Both the position numbers and the translations under genes were made by a program. Positions 52,346 through 61,143 of a stretch of 64,000 nucleotides of DNA are shown piece after piece. The notes under the pieces are model-generated. The model did no database searches. It had not been told where the DNA came from and saw only the letters and a program-made list of their open reading frames with translations. The DNA comes from Scytonematopsis contorta HA4267-MV1 (lineage in GTDB: Bacteria > Cyanobacteriota > Cyanobacteriia > Cyanobacteriales > Nostocaceae): positions 62,001 through 126,000 of the forward strand of contig JAHHIC010000050.1 of assembly GCA_019359035.1 (NCBI GenBank). The letters run 5' to 3'. How positions within the stretch are numbered: position 1 is the stretch's first letter; every line of letters starts with the position of its first letter.

Positions 52346-52740
52346 CTCCCTTTGTCCTCCTTACATAAGATTATTTTTGGTTTGACCCAGAGAGCTTAGA
52401 ATTAGCTGACTTTCATTTCGTAGACGGAAAATATGAACCTTTACAAGCAAATACTGAAGGACATCCCCAAAATTATTTTGGGTTCCAGCACCTGAAGACA
52501 AAAGGAAACTGAGAGCATTGAGTGAAATTTGAATATTCATTGAGTAAAAAAGGTTTACTTGGCATTTAGATGCTCAAACATCTAGACATCGAAATATTTA
52601 AATTCTGTTTATCAGCAGAAAAGAGTTAACGTCTCTACAACTATAAATTTATCTGACAGGTTTATTGTCAGTGTTTCCAGATGACCTGAACAATTAAAAA
52701 TTTAAGAATGAGGTAATTTTGAATTTTGAATTGATGTGAC
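52346..52740. other. Spacer between element A and the TPR remnant
   Basis: About 400 bases; no gene recognised. A partial GTCTCTAC palindrome arm occurs near 52630. Confidence 0.4.
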
Positions 52741-52960
52741 GGAGATTCAATAATCAAAGCGGAATTAAAAATATTATCTTTACTAAGCTTAACAAAATTA
52801 CTGCTAACCCAACCCTCAGTTCCAGACTGGTTTCCCCTTGCTGTCTTGTTTCTCATCAAGAATTTTAACTGAATCACCAGTAAAACCATAATGTTTAGCT
52901 TTAGCATTTAACTTATATAAGCTCATGTACGAGTAAAAAGCTAAAAGCTTTAAAAGCCTA
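52741..52960 (-). pseudogene. Decayed SH3-like domain fragment
   Basis: On the minus strand one frame reads KLNAKAKHYGFTGDSVKILD then EKQDSKGKPVWN and stops; another frame continues SGTEGWVSSNFVKLSK. Joined, they look like a bacterial SH3 domain split by a frameshift. It lies directly downstream of the TPR gene and may once have belonged to a neighbouring or fused gene. Confidence 0.4.
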
Positions 52961-52969
52961 TGCGTTTCG

Positions 52970-54298
52970 TCAATCTTTGAAACCAATAATTTCTTCGACA
53001 TTAGCAGAGGTAATAGTAGAACGAAGACTAGCAAGATTTTCACGACAGGTAATTGTGTTAGGATGGTTATGACCTAATTTTATTTCAAAAATATCCAAAG
53101 CTAGGATACACAAGGGTTCAGCTTCCCTATAGCGTCCTTGCGATGTGTAGAGTAGTGCGAGGTTATTCAGGCTAGTAGCGACATCCGGGTGTTGTTCTCC
53201 TAGAAGACGTTTTCTCATGTCTAAAGCCTGAATATACAAGGGTTCGGCTTGACTATAGCATCCTTGGGATTTGTAGAGTACAGCGAGGTTGTTAAGGCTA
53301 GTAGCGACATCCGGGTGTTGTTCTCCTAGAAGGCGTTTTTTCATGCCCAAAGCCTGGATATACAAGGGTTCGGCTTGACTATAGCATCCTTGGGATTTGT
53401 AGAGTCCAGCGAGGTTGTTAAGGGTAGTAGCAACATCCGAGTGTTGTTCTCCCAGGAGGCGTTTTCTCATGTCCAAAGCCTTGATATACAAGGGTTCAGC
53501 CTCGCTATAGCGTCTTTGGGAATGGTAAAGTAGTGCAAGGTTGTTGAGGCTAGTAGCGACATCCAGGTGCTGTTCTCCCACGAGGTGTTTTCTCGCGTCC
53601 AAAGCCTTGATATACAAGGTTTCAGCCTCGCTATAGTGTCCTTGGGATGTGTAGAGTAGTGCGAGGTTGTTGAGACTATTAGCAACATCTGGGTGTTGTT
53701 CTCCTAAGCGCTCCTGAGTGACAGATAAACTTTGTTCTAGCCAGAATAGTGCTTGTTTGTAACTTCCTTGTCCTTTGTAAAATCTACTATTAGCAACAAA
53801 AGGGCAGATTAAATCTTCATCACTAAGCCAATGAGAATAAACCGTAGCAGCTTCCGCAATATGAGGTATAGCGGGGCTAAGCTCTAGTATCTGTTGTAAA
53901 GTGGGTCTTTGGTCAATAGTTTTCGCTACTGCTACTATTGCTTGACAAAAACCACGCTTTAGTTGGGCAGAAAAAGATAATTCCTCAAGTTTATTATTTA
54001 AAATTCTCTTGATATTTTCGTGTATTTCATAGACATTTTCTTCAACCTTTTGCAATATATAGTATTTGGTCAAAACGTCACGGTTTGCTTGCATATCAAA
54101 ATTTAAACCACAAGCATTTACTGCTAGTTCGACTAAATACCAAGGAATGGGAGCAAGTGCAAACAAACTTAATAAGCAAGCTAACTGCTTTGCTTCAGGT
54201 TCTAAAGCTTTCCAATTAAATTCAAAGGTTGCATCTATGGATGAAAAGTCTTTCACTGATTTAAGTTGCTGTAATTTAGCAAGAATATCTTCTAACAT
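52970..54298 (-). CDS. TPR-repeat protein, C-terminal part of an NB-ARC/STAND-type NTPase
   Basis: 442 residues. Residues 30-130 (KALEPEAKQLACLLSLFALA, APIPWYLVELAV) resemble the winged-helix segment that follows an NB-ARC domain. Six near-identical 42-residue TPR units follow (LGEQHPDVATSLNNLALLYT, SQGRYREAEPL). The P-loop NTPase domain expected upstream is missing; a frameshifted trace (ELVNCIPQALYMIASYVKG, about 54310-54400) remains. STAND proteins are signalling or defence switches. The product could be stable, but as an NTPase it is broken. Confidence 0.7.
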   Translation of the reverse strand: MLEDILAKLQQLKSVKDFSSIDATFEFNWKALEPEAKQLACLLSLFALAPIPWYLVELAVNACGLNFDMQANRDVLTKYYILQKVEENVYEIHENIKRILNNKLEELSFSAQLKRGFCQAIVAVAKTIDQRPTLQQILELSPAIPHIAEAATVYSHWLSDEDLICPFVANSRFYKGQGSYKQALFWLEQSLSVTQERLGEQHPDVANSLNNLALLYTSQGHYSEAETLYIKALDARKHLVGEQHLDVATSLNNLALLYHSQRRYSEAEPLYIKALDMRKRLLGEQHSDVATTLNNLAGLYKSQGCYSQAEPLYIQALGMKKRLLGEQHPDVATSLNNLAVLYKSQGCYSQAEPLYIQALDMRKRLLGEQHPDVATSLNNLALLYTSQGRYREAEPLCILALDIFEIKLGHNHPNTITCRENLASLRSTITSANVEEIIGFKD

Positions 54299-54600
54299 AA
54301 TACTCCTTAACCTTTAACGTATGAAGCTATCATGTATAAAGCTTGGGGTATACAATTAACTAACTCACACCCTGCTTTAAGTTTATCCAATTCTTCTATT
54401 GCCAACTGTTTTCCGATTAAGTATAATTTCTATTAACAAATTCTTTAATTTCATCTTGAGGGATATTATGAACGATATCAAAAGGATTTAAATAACTTCT
54501 TTCAATATCTCCATCTCTGTCACCCCTAAATTTCGCAATTTCACCAAACGGGAAACAATGGTTCCCACCAACAATCCTCGTTCTTATTCATTTACCAATC
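54299..54600 (-). pseudogene. Decayed 5' part of the NB-ARC/STAND gene
   Basis: On the minus strand, short frames interrupted by stops encode LIGKQLAIEELDKLKAGCEL and VNCIPQALYMIASYVKG, the end of an NB-ARC domain (equivalent to the GLPLAL motif). A one-base shift separates this from the ATG of the TPR frame. Further upstream FRGDRDGDIERSYLNPFDIV is an unassigned frame. Confidence 0.45.
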
Positions 54601-54709
54601 AAAACACAAGATTATTTTTCAAATTTCGTTTAACATTAAAATAAAATATTGTTTTTAACGACTTAATAAATATCTATATCGCTATATAGTTATATGGCTT
54701 TAAACTAGG

Positions 54710-55620
54710 ATTAGCTGAGTAATGCAATCAAGTTGGGGAAGAGAAGTTAAGTCTACAAGTATCAAGCTAATATCTAGCTAGCGCATATTATCTCAGGTAA
54801 CTAAAAGTGGTCATGTGAAATTTCGGTTCATTAGCTGAGTAATACGATTAAGTTTGGTACTGAGGTCATCCTCAATCAAGCAACATCGTTTCGCGATCGC
54901 ACCTTAAAGCAGCCGAAAAATCAGCCCGGTGTCCTAGATATAATAACGTAGATAACATAGCTGATGAAGCTCAAGCAAATTAGGGATGAAAAATCGAACC
55001 ATGCAAACTGAATAATTTTCTTGCTGAATCCCTGGTTATGTCCCTGAACTTAATTACATTACCCAGCTAACGAAGCAAAATTTCACATGAGTGGTTTTAA
55101 TCAGCTGAGATAATATGCACTAGCTAGATATTAGCTTGATACTTGCAGGCTAAAATTTCTTGGTTCTGAATTCAATGAGATATCCAGCTAACGAAGCAAA
55201 ATTTCACATGAATGGTTTTAATCAGCTGAGATAATATGCACTAGCTAGATATTAGCTTGATACTTGCAGGCTAAAATTTCTTGGTTCTGAATTCAATGAG
55301 ATATCCAGCTAACGAAGCAAAATTTCACATGAATGGTTTTAATCAGCTGAGATAATATGCGCTAGCTAGATATTAGCTTGATACTTGCAGGCTAAAATTT
55401 CTTGGTTCTGAATTCAATGAGATATCCAGCTAACGAAGCAAAATTTCACATGAATGGTTTTAATCAGCTGAGATAATATGCGCTAGCTAGATATTAGCTT
55501 GATACTTGCAGGCTAAAATTTCTTGGTTCTGAATTCAATCAGATATCCAGTTAATGAAGCAAATTTTACCCAATTGCAAAATTCGTGGAACTTTCTCTAT
55601 ATATAGTAGTGAAGCAAAAA
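54710..55620. repeat. Inverted-repeat element B, with amplified right terminal repeat
   Basis: One forward unit (about 54712-54850, with AAGCTAATATCTAGCTAGCG) is followed by the same core as element A (about 54862-55060, CCTCAATCAAGCAACATCGT) in the same orientation. Then come four inverted units of 121 bp (about 55056, then 55177, 55298 and 55419) and a partial fifth from 55540, each with ATCCAGCTAACGAAGCAAAA and CTAGCTAGATATTAGCTTGA. This is the mirror of element A: the right end is amplified instead of the left. Confidence 0.85.
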
Positions 55621-55771
55621 GATGACGAAAAGCGATATTTCAAGAGTATTGTATTTTAAATTTTATCCAGAATGCATAATTTTATTTTGACTACCCCAAC
55701 AGGTAAAACAGAAGGAAAAAAACAATAACCTTCTAGAAACAACAACAAACAACACAAAAAAGGAAAAGCAA

Positions 55772-55948
55772 ATGTCTACCAACAATCAAGAAACACAATT
55801 AAATCTAGCAGTAGCATCAGAAGTAGTTGAGTTGAATGATAACGATTTAGAAGAAGTAGCGGGTGGCTGTGGATATCACCATCCTCGTCCTCAACCCAAA
55901 AAACGTACTTGCGTTGTATATCGTCCATATTATTATAGCTGTCATTAA
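55772..55948 (+). CDS. Double-glycine-leader peptide, putative RiPP/bacteriocin precursor 1
   Basis: 58 residues, preceded by AAAAAAGGAAAAGCAA. The leader LAVASEVVELNDNDLEEVAG ends in Gly-Gly (residues 31-32), the cleavage site of peptidase-containing ABC transporters. The core has 26 residues: Cys33, then HHPRPQPKKR, Cys39+8 (TCVVYRPYYY) and a final SCH, that is three Cys and many Tyr, His, Pro and basic residues. A near-identical copy follows 150 bases later and a subtilisin-like protease gene after that. No modification enzyme is seen nearby, so modification is unproven. Confidence 0.75.
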   Translation: MSTNNQETQLNLAVASEVVELNDNDLEEVAGGCGYHHPRPQPKKRTCVVYRPYYYSCH

Positions 55949-56097
55949 TGATAGCGTCAAAAGATTTGAAGAGTTTTTCGTTTAAGGTTTAGTCCAAAAT
56001 TGCATAATCAGATTCGGACTACTCCAATAGGAAAAACAAAAGGGAAAAGAAAACCTTCGACAGCAAAAAACAAACAACACAACAAAGGGAAAAGCAA

Positions 56098-56274
56098 ATG
56101 TCTATTAACAATCAAGAAACAAAAATGAATCTAGCAGTAGCATCAGAAGTAGTTGAGTTAAACGATAACGATTTGGAAGAAGTAGCAGGTGGCTGTGGAT
56201 ATCACCATCCTCGTCCTCAACCTAAAAAACGTACTTGCGTTGTATATCGTCCGTATCATTATAGCTGTCATTAA
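56098..56274 (+). CDS. Double-glycine-leader peptide, putative RiPP/bacteriocin precursor 2
   Basis: 58 residues, preceded by ACAAAGGGAAAAGCAA. It differs from precursor 1 by only four residues: Thr to Ile at position 3, two changes around positions 9-10, and Tyr to His near the end of the core (RPYHYSCH). The leader, the Gly-Gly site and all three core cysteines are kept. The upstream leader DNA, including TGCATAAT and ACTACTCCAA blocks, is also duplicated, so each copy has its own promoter region. Confidence 0.75.
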   Translation: MSINNQETKMNLAVASEVVELNDNDLEEVAGGCGYHHPRPQPKKRTCVVYRPYHYSCH

Positions 56275-56364
56275 TGATAGCGTAAGACGAATTGATTTGT
56301 ACTTGTTAAAAGGTTTTCAGGCAATAGTCTAACTATAAATTGGCTGAGTACCAAATGATATACA

Positions 56365-56392
56365 GTAGAGACTAAATATTTTTAGTCTCTAC
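56365..56392. repeat. GTAGAGAC-family palindrome
   Basis: 28 bp with arms GTAGAGACTAAATA and TTTTTAGTCTCTAC (nearly perfect), between the peptide genes and the protease gene. If transcribed it could attenuate read-through. Confidence 0.8.
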
Positions 56393-56426
56393 AAAAATTC
56401 TATTATAATTATCTAGAAATAAATCG

Positions 56427-57923
56427 ATGATATTAGATAATACTTTAGGTAGAGCTAGAGATATAAATAATCTTAATTCTAGTATTCAAACATTTAGAGA
56501 TTCGATTGACTCAACGGGAATAAATAATTTTTATAAATTCAATTTGAGTAATCGTAGTAGTTTAAATTTAAACATAAATGGAAAGATTTCAGAAACTGAA
56601 GTACAAATAATTAAAGATTATAATTGTAATAACCTAGTAGATAAAAATGAAATCATTGCTACTTCTTATTCTAACGATTCACAGTCTAAATCAATCAGTA
56701 CAACATTAGATAGTGGTAATTATTTCGTGAGAGTTTACAGTTTTTTAGGAAATAATAATATCAACTATAATCTACATATATCAGCCACACCTCTAACAAC
56801 AAAAGATTTTGCAGCTAATACTTTAAATAATGCGCGTCAGAAAACCGTTGATTCTACTAAAAACAATTTTACAGAATGGTTTAACAGTCTTGATATAAAC
56901 AACTATTGCCAGTCTACCTCTAACGAACACCTCAACATCAACTTGACACCAAACAATTTAACTGATGAAAAATTTAACTCTACGTACGGCTATGGTCTAG
57001 TGGATGCAAGTGCAGCTGTTGCTAGAGCAATAGGTTTAACAAGAAGGTTTGCAGATGTTGCAACTACGGGAGGTAACAGTTGGAGTAACGATATGGTAAA
57101 AGCAGGTGCTGCTTGGGCAAAAGGATTCACTGGACAAGGTGTTACAGTAGCAGTAATTGATAGTGGGGTTGATATTAACCACGAAGATTTAAGAGATAAT
57201 ATTTGGCATAACACTGGAGAAATAGCAGGTAATGGTATTGATGATGATGGAAATGGTTATATAGATGATGTGAACGGCTGGAACTTTGCTTTAAATAATA
57301 ACAATGTCGCAGATACCAGTGGTCATGGAACTCACATAGCAGGAACAATAGCAGCATCTAATAACGGTTTCGGTATCACTGGTGTAGCTTATGACTCCAA
57401 AATAATGCCAATTAGAATATCAAATAATGAAGATAAGTTCACTGGAAGATTAAGCAGAGCGATTCGCTATGCTGTGGATAATGGTGCTAGTGTGATTAAT
57501 ATGAGTTTAAGTTACCCCGAAGACTCAGTTCCAAGTGACGTAGAAAATGCAATAGCTTATGCAGCTAATCGAAATGTGATTGTGGTTGGTGCTGCTGGTA
57601 ACCAAAAACAACCTTTACCTAAAAATCCTGCTAGATTTGCGACCCAATACGGATTCTCAGTGGGAGCGCTTGACCGTAACGAATTTATAGCGAGCTTTTC
57701 TAATTTAGCTGGTGATGATAGTCAAATGCATCACGTAATGGCTCCTGGTAAAGAAATTTTATCTACTCTTGCTGGTAACAACGCATATGGATTAAAAAAC
57801 GGAACATCTATGGCTACTCCTCACGTTGCTGGTGTTGTCGCTTTGATGTTAAGCGCTAATCCTTATTTAACTCACGCTCAGGTAAGGCAAATTTTAATAG
57901 AAACTGCTACCGCTATTACCTAA
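56427..57923 (+). CDS. Subtilisin-like serine protease (S8) with N-terminal PPC-like domain
   Basis: 498 residues. Residues 20-120 resemble a pre-peptidase C-terminal (PPC) beta domain (NNFYKFNLSNRSSLNLNI; SGNYFVRVYS). The S8 domain has all catalytic residues: Asp245 in VAVIDSGVDINHED, His300 in DTSGHGTHIAGT, the oxyanion Asn in AAGNQ and Ser461 in NGTSMATPHVAG. GNGIDDDGNGYIDDVNGWNF is the calcium-binding insertion common in cyanobacterial S8 enzymes. No signal peptide is visible. It lies 150 bases downstream of the two peptide genes, so it might process or activate them, by inference. Confidence 0.85.
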   Translation: MILDNTLGRARDINNLNSSIQTFRDSIDSTGINNFYKFNLSNRSSLNLNINGKISETEVQIIKDYNCNNLVDKNEIIATSYSNDSQSKSISTTLDSGNYFVRVYSFLGNNNINYNLHISATPLTTKDFAANTLNNARQKTVDSTKNNFTEWFNSLDINNYCQSTSNEHLNINLTPNNLTDEKFNSTYGYGLVDASAAVARAIGLTRRFADVATTGGNSWSNDMVKAGAAWAKGFTGQGVTVAVIDSGVDINHEDLRDNIWHNTGEIAGNGIDDDGNGYIDDVNGWNFALNNNNVADTSGHGTHIAGTIAASNNGFGITGVAYDSKIMPIRISNNEDKFTGRLSRAIRYAVDNGASVINMSLSYPEDSVPSDVENAIAYAANRNVIVVGAAGNQKQPLPKNPARFATQYGFSVGALDRNEFIASFSNLAGDDSQMHHVMAPGKEILSTLAGNNAYGLKNGTSMATPHVAGVVALMLSANPYLTHAQVRQILIETATAIT

Positions 57924-58082
57924 AAATTCTAATTATCATCAAAAATAAACAAGTATCTATGTATTAACATGACAATAGGTACTCATATTACTGTGAGAAA
58001 ATATGAGAGAAATTATTTTTTCTCTGTAAAATAGCATAATCTGGTTTCAACTGTTCCAATATGTAACGGTAGCGTTTATGGG

Positions 58083-59736
58083 GTGTCTATGAAATCGGGA
58101 TTTTTCCTTTTAATTAGAATTACCATAAGCGGTGGGATTCTTTTTAGTCATAATAGTACATTAGCTCAGATTACACCAGACACTACATTACCTAATAATT
58201 CTCAAATTAGATTAGAAGACAATATTCGATTTATTGAAGGTGGGACTCAAGCAGGGGGTAATTTATTTCATAGTTTTAAAGATTTTTCTGTACCAACAAA
58301 TAGCATAGTTGATTTTAAACATGCCACAGGTATTCAAAATATATTAACAAGAGTAACGGGTGGGGCTATATCTAATATAGATGGGTTAATTCGTGTGTCG
58401 GAGAATGTTAATTTGTTTTTGATTAACCCAAGTGGGATTATATTTGGACAAAATGCGCGTTTAGATATAGGTGGTTCGTTTATTGGAAGCACAGCAAACA
58501 GTTCAGAATGGGGGATTGGTTAGTGCTAGTACAAGTGCTGTAGGTAACGCAGGGGATTTAAACATCAATGCAAATCAATTTATAAAATTAAGTGGTACTT
58601 CCCCAGATGGTAATTCTCGTAGTGGTTTATTAGCAGTAGCTTTTCCTGATGCAAAAGGAACAGCAGGGAATATCACAATTAATACAGGGGAGTTATTGGT
58701 TGAGGGTGGTGCAGAAGTTAGCGCTAAGACTTTTAGTCCTGGTAATGGGGGAAATTTGACTGTAATTGCCACAAAAAAAGTTGAATTAGTTGGTCGTTCG
58801 GTCAAAAACAATCGGGATACCAGTGGTTTGTTTATTGAAACAGGTAGAGGTCAAACAGGGAATGGGGGAGAATTAAAAATAGAGACCCCGAAGTTATCGG
58901 TACAAGACGGAGCAGAAATCAGTACTAAAACAAGTGGAGAAGGTAATGCAGGAAATTTAACTATCAATGCTGACTCTATCCAGTTAAACAGCAATACTAT
59001 TTTCAATGCTAACACTCAAAGCATCAACAAAGACCCCAACAAACCCCAAGCGACTATTACATTAAATTCAACAGATTTAATCTTACGTGAAGGTAGCAAA
59101 ATAACCACTAATGCAACAGGACGAAACGTCATTGGGGGTAATATTAATATTAATACTGAAGTATTAGCAGTATTGGATAATAGCAGCATCAATGCTAACT
59201 CCACTGACTTCCGTGGGGGTAGAGTAACGATTAAATCTGAAGGTGTTTTTGGTAGACAGTCTTGGTATCCAGAAATTCTTAAAGGTGAAATCACTGCTAA
59301 TGGTAGAACATCAGAGCTAAGCGGTACTGTAGAAATTAGTACACTTAATGTAGACCCCAGCAGAGGGATAGCTGAATTACCAGGATATGTAGTAAATGCA
59401 GCAGCTTTAATTAACCAAAACTTTTGTGCTCGTGCTTATGCGAGCAGTTTTATTATTACAGGACGTGGAGGTATAGCATCATCTCCTTTTGATGTGTTTG
59501 CGGGAGAAACCACTTGGGAAGATTGGAGAATTAACCCAGTGATTAGAGAAAGAGGTCAACAGGAGAGAGTGTTACCAAGGGAGAGTAAAGAAACTTCACC
59601 CAGGACTCCCATAATAGAAGCACAGGGATGGATAGTTAATGACAAAGGACAAGTAGAACTTGTTGCTTCTACACAAAATGTTATACCTCACAGGTTGCAA
59701 AGTCTTCCAGTTGAATTTTTATCACTCCCTCGCTAA
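58083..59736 (+). pseudogene. TpsA-like exoprotein gene with internal deletion and frameshift
   Basis: The first frame (to 58523) holds a signal peptide and the TPS domain: GTQAGGNLFHSFKDFSVPTN, LFLINPSGIIFGQNARLDIG and FIGSTANS, then it leaves the family and stops. A second frame (in use from about 58500) carries VQNGGLVSASTSAVGNAGDL, beta-helix repeats and the conserved C-terminal DPSRGIAELP. The jump from the STANS block to the late QNGGLV block, which in the intact gene at 24083 are over 350 codons apart, shows an out-of-frame deletion at about 58500. Confidence 0.8.
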
Positions 59737-59973
59737 AGAAAGGCAATTTTTGCTCCCGCTCTGGGTTATACAAAAAGGCGATTAGCTAGCATACCCCTAC
59801 CCCTAAATCGCGATGATATCCGGGTACAAAGATTAATTTTGAAGCTGAATGAAAAGGCGTCTTTTACTCCAGAGCTTGCATAATCTGAAATCAGTATTCC
59901 TATAGAAGTTATATAGTGATTTGCGGTATCACAGCAATATCAAGAAAGTAAAACTAACATCAAGGAGATAAAT

Positions 59974-60246
59974 ATGTCTAAGATTTACGTCCCAGCTACT
60001 CTGCGTCGTTTTACTGATGGTCGTAGCAGTATAGAAATAAACGGTAACACCGTAGCAGAAATTTTTAAACAAATGGATAAACTGTTTCCCAAGCTTCAGG
60101 GACAGCTATATAACGAAAATGGTCAGATAAAATCCCATCTTGCTATTTTTGTAAACGATGTACATATTAACGAATTAGACAAAGAGAATACTGTATTGGG
60201 AGAACGTGACGAAGTTTATATTATTCCTGCAATAGCAGGGGGCTAA
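59974..60246 (+). CDS. MoaD/ThiS-like ubiquitin-fold sulfur carrier
   Basis: 90 residues ending in Gly-Gly (IIPAIAGG), as required for adenylation and thiocarboxylation by a MoeB/ThiF partner, which is the next gene. IYVPATLRRFTDGRSSIEIN and LGERDEVYIIPAIAG match the MoaD branch. It probably passes sulfur to molybdopterin or to another acceptor such as cysteine or thiosugar synthesis. AAGGAGATAAAT precedes the ATG. Nearby ModA and ModBC genes favour molybdenum cofactor. Confidence 0.9.
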   Translation: MSKIYVPATLRRFTDGRSSIEINGNTVAEIFKQMDKLFPKLQGQLYNENGQIKSHLAIFVNDVHINELDKENTVLGERDEVYIIPAIAGG

Positions 60247-60351
60247 TGAATTTAGGATTTTGGATTGGAGAAATTAGCAATATAAAATCCAAAATCCTTA
60301 GTCAATCACTTCGCTCAAATTAACAAACATACAGTATTGGGATAATTAAAA

Positions 60352-61116
60352 ATGGTCGTACAATTGGATTTTAATCAATTTGAGTTAGAACGTTATTCAC
60401 GTCAAATTCGCATGTCTGGATTTGGTTTAGAATCTCAACGTAAACTCAAAGCTTCCACCGTTATGATTTCTCGGGTTGGTGGAGTGGGTGGAACAGTCGC
60501 AATGAATTTGGCTCGTGCTGGAGTTGGCAGATTAGTAATAGCACACGGTGGTCATATTGTACCAGAATATTTAAACCGAATGCAATTAGCTCTACCTTCA
60601 GATTTAGATAGACCCTGTACTGAAGTATTTGTTGAGAAATTGCAAGCAATTAATCCTGAGATGGAAGTTATTGCAGTTCCAGAAAATGTCAACGAAAAAA
60701 ATATTACTTCCTTAGTATCTCAAGCAGACTTAATTGTAGATGGGGCACCTTTATTTGAAGAACGTTATTTGATGAATCAGGAAGCAGTAAAACAAGGTAA
60801 GCCATTAGTAATGGCAGCAATGTATAGCACAGAAGGTTATGTAACTACATTTATACCCGGTAAAACACCTTGTTTAGCTTGTATTTATCCAGAAAAACCA
60901 GACTGGTGGACTAACATCAAAGTTTTCCCAGCAATTGGACCAGGACCAGTAATTGTTGGTTCAATGGCTGCGATGGAAGCGATAAAAACTATCACAGGTT
61001 TTGGAACACCTCTACTAAATAAACTTTGGTTCTTTGATTTAGAAAACAATATTTTTAAGCATTTGCGTATCCAACATCAAAAAAACTGCCCAATTTGCGG
61101 TCATATCCATAATTAA
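60352..61116 (+). CDS. MoeB/HesA/ThiF family adenylyltransferase-like protein
   Basis: 254 residues. RYSRQIRMSGFGLESQRKLK is the family start, VGGVGGTVAMNLARAGVG the nucleotide-binding glycine loop, and the paired CLACIYPEK and CPICGH cysteines the zinc site. In place of the usual Asp-rich VDGDVVELSNLNRQ, the sequence is AHGGHIVPEYLNRM, so the metal-binding Asp is not obvious; Asn-x-x-x-Arg is partly kept. It should activate the MoaD-like protein encoded just upstream, if active. Confidence 0.82.
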   Translation: MVVQLDFNQFELERYSRQIRMSGFGLESQRKLKASTVMISRVGGVGGTVAMNLARAGVGRLVIAHGGHIVPEYLNRMQLALPSDLDRPCTEVFVEKLQAINPEMEVIAVPENVNEKNITSLVSQADLIVDGAPLFEERYLMNQEAVKQGKPLVMAAMYSTEGYVTTFIPGKTPCLACIYPEKPDWWTNIKVFPAIGPGPVIVGSMAAMEAIKTITGFGTPLLNKLWFFDLENNIFKHLRIQHQKNCPICGHIHN

Positions 61117-61143
61117 ATAAAAGTATGGAGGTAAATATTAAAG

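Noticed and set aside
52668-53043. Two minus-strand frames of 75-79 codons downstream of the TPR gene
   Set aside because: They are not intact genes; parts of both read as a broken SH3-like domain and are annotated as a remnant.
56990-57357. Minus-strand frames within the protease gene
   Set aside because: Shadow frames of a well-supported S8 protease coding sequence.
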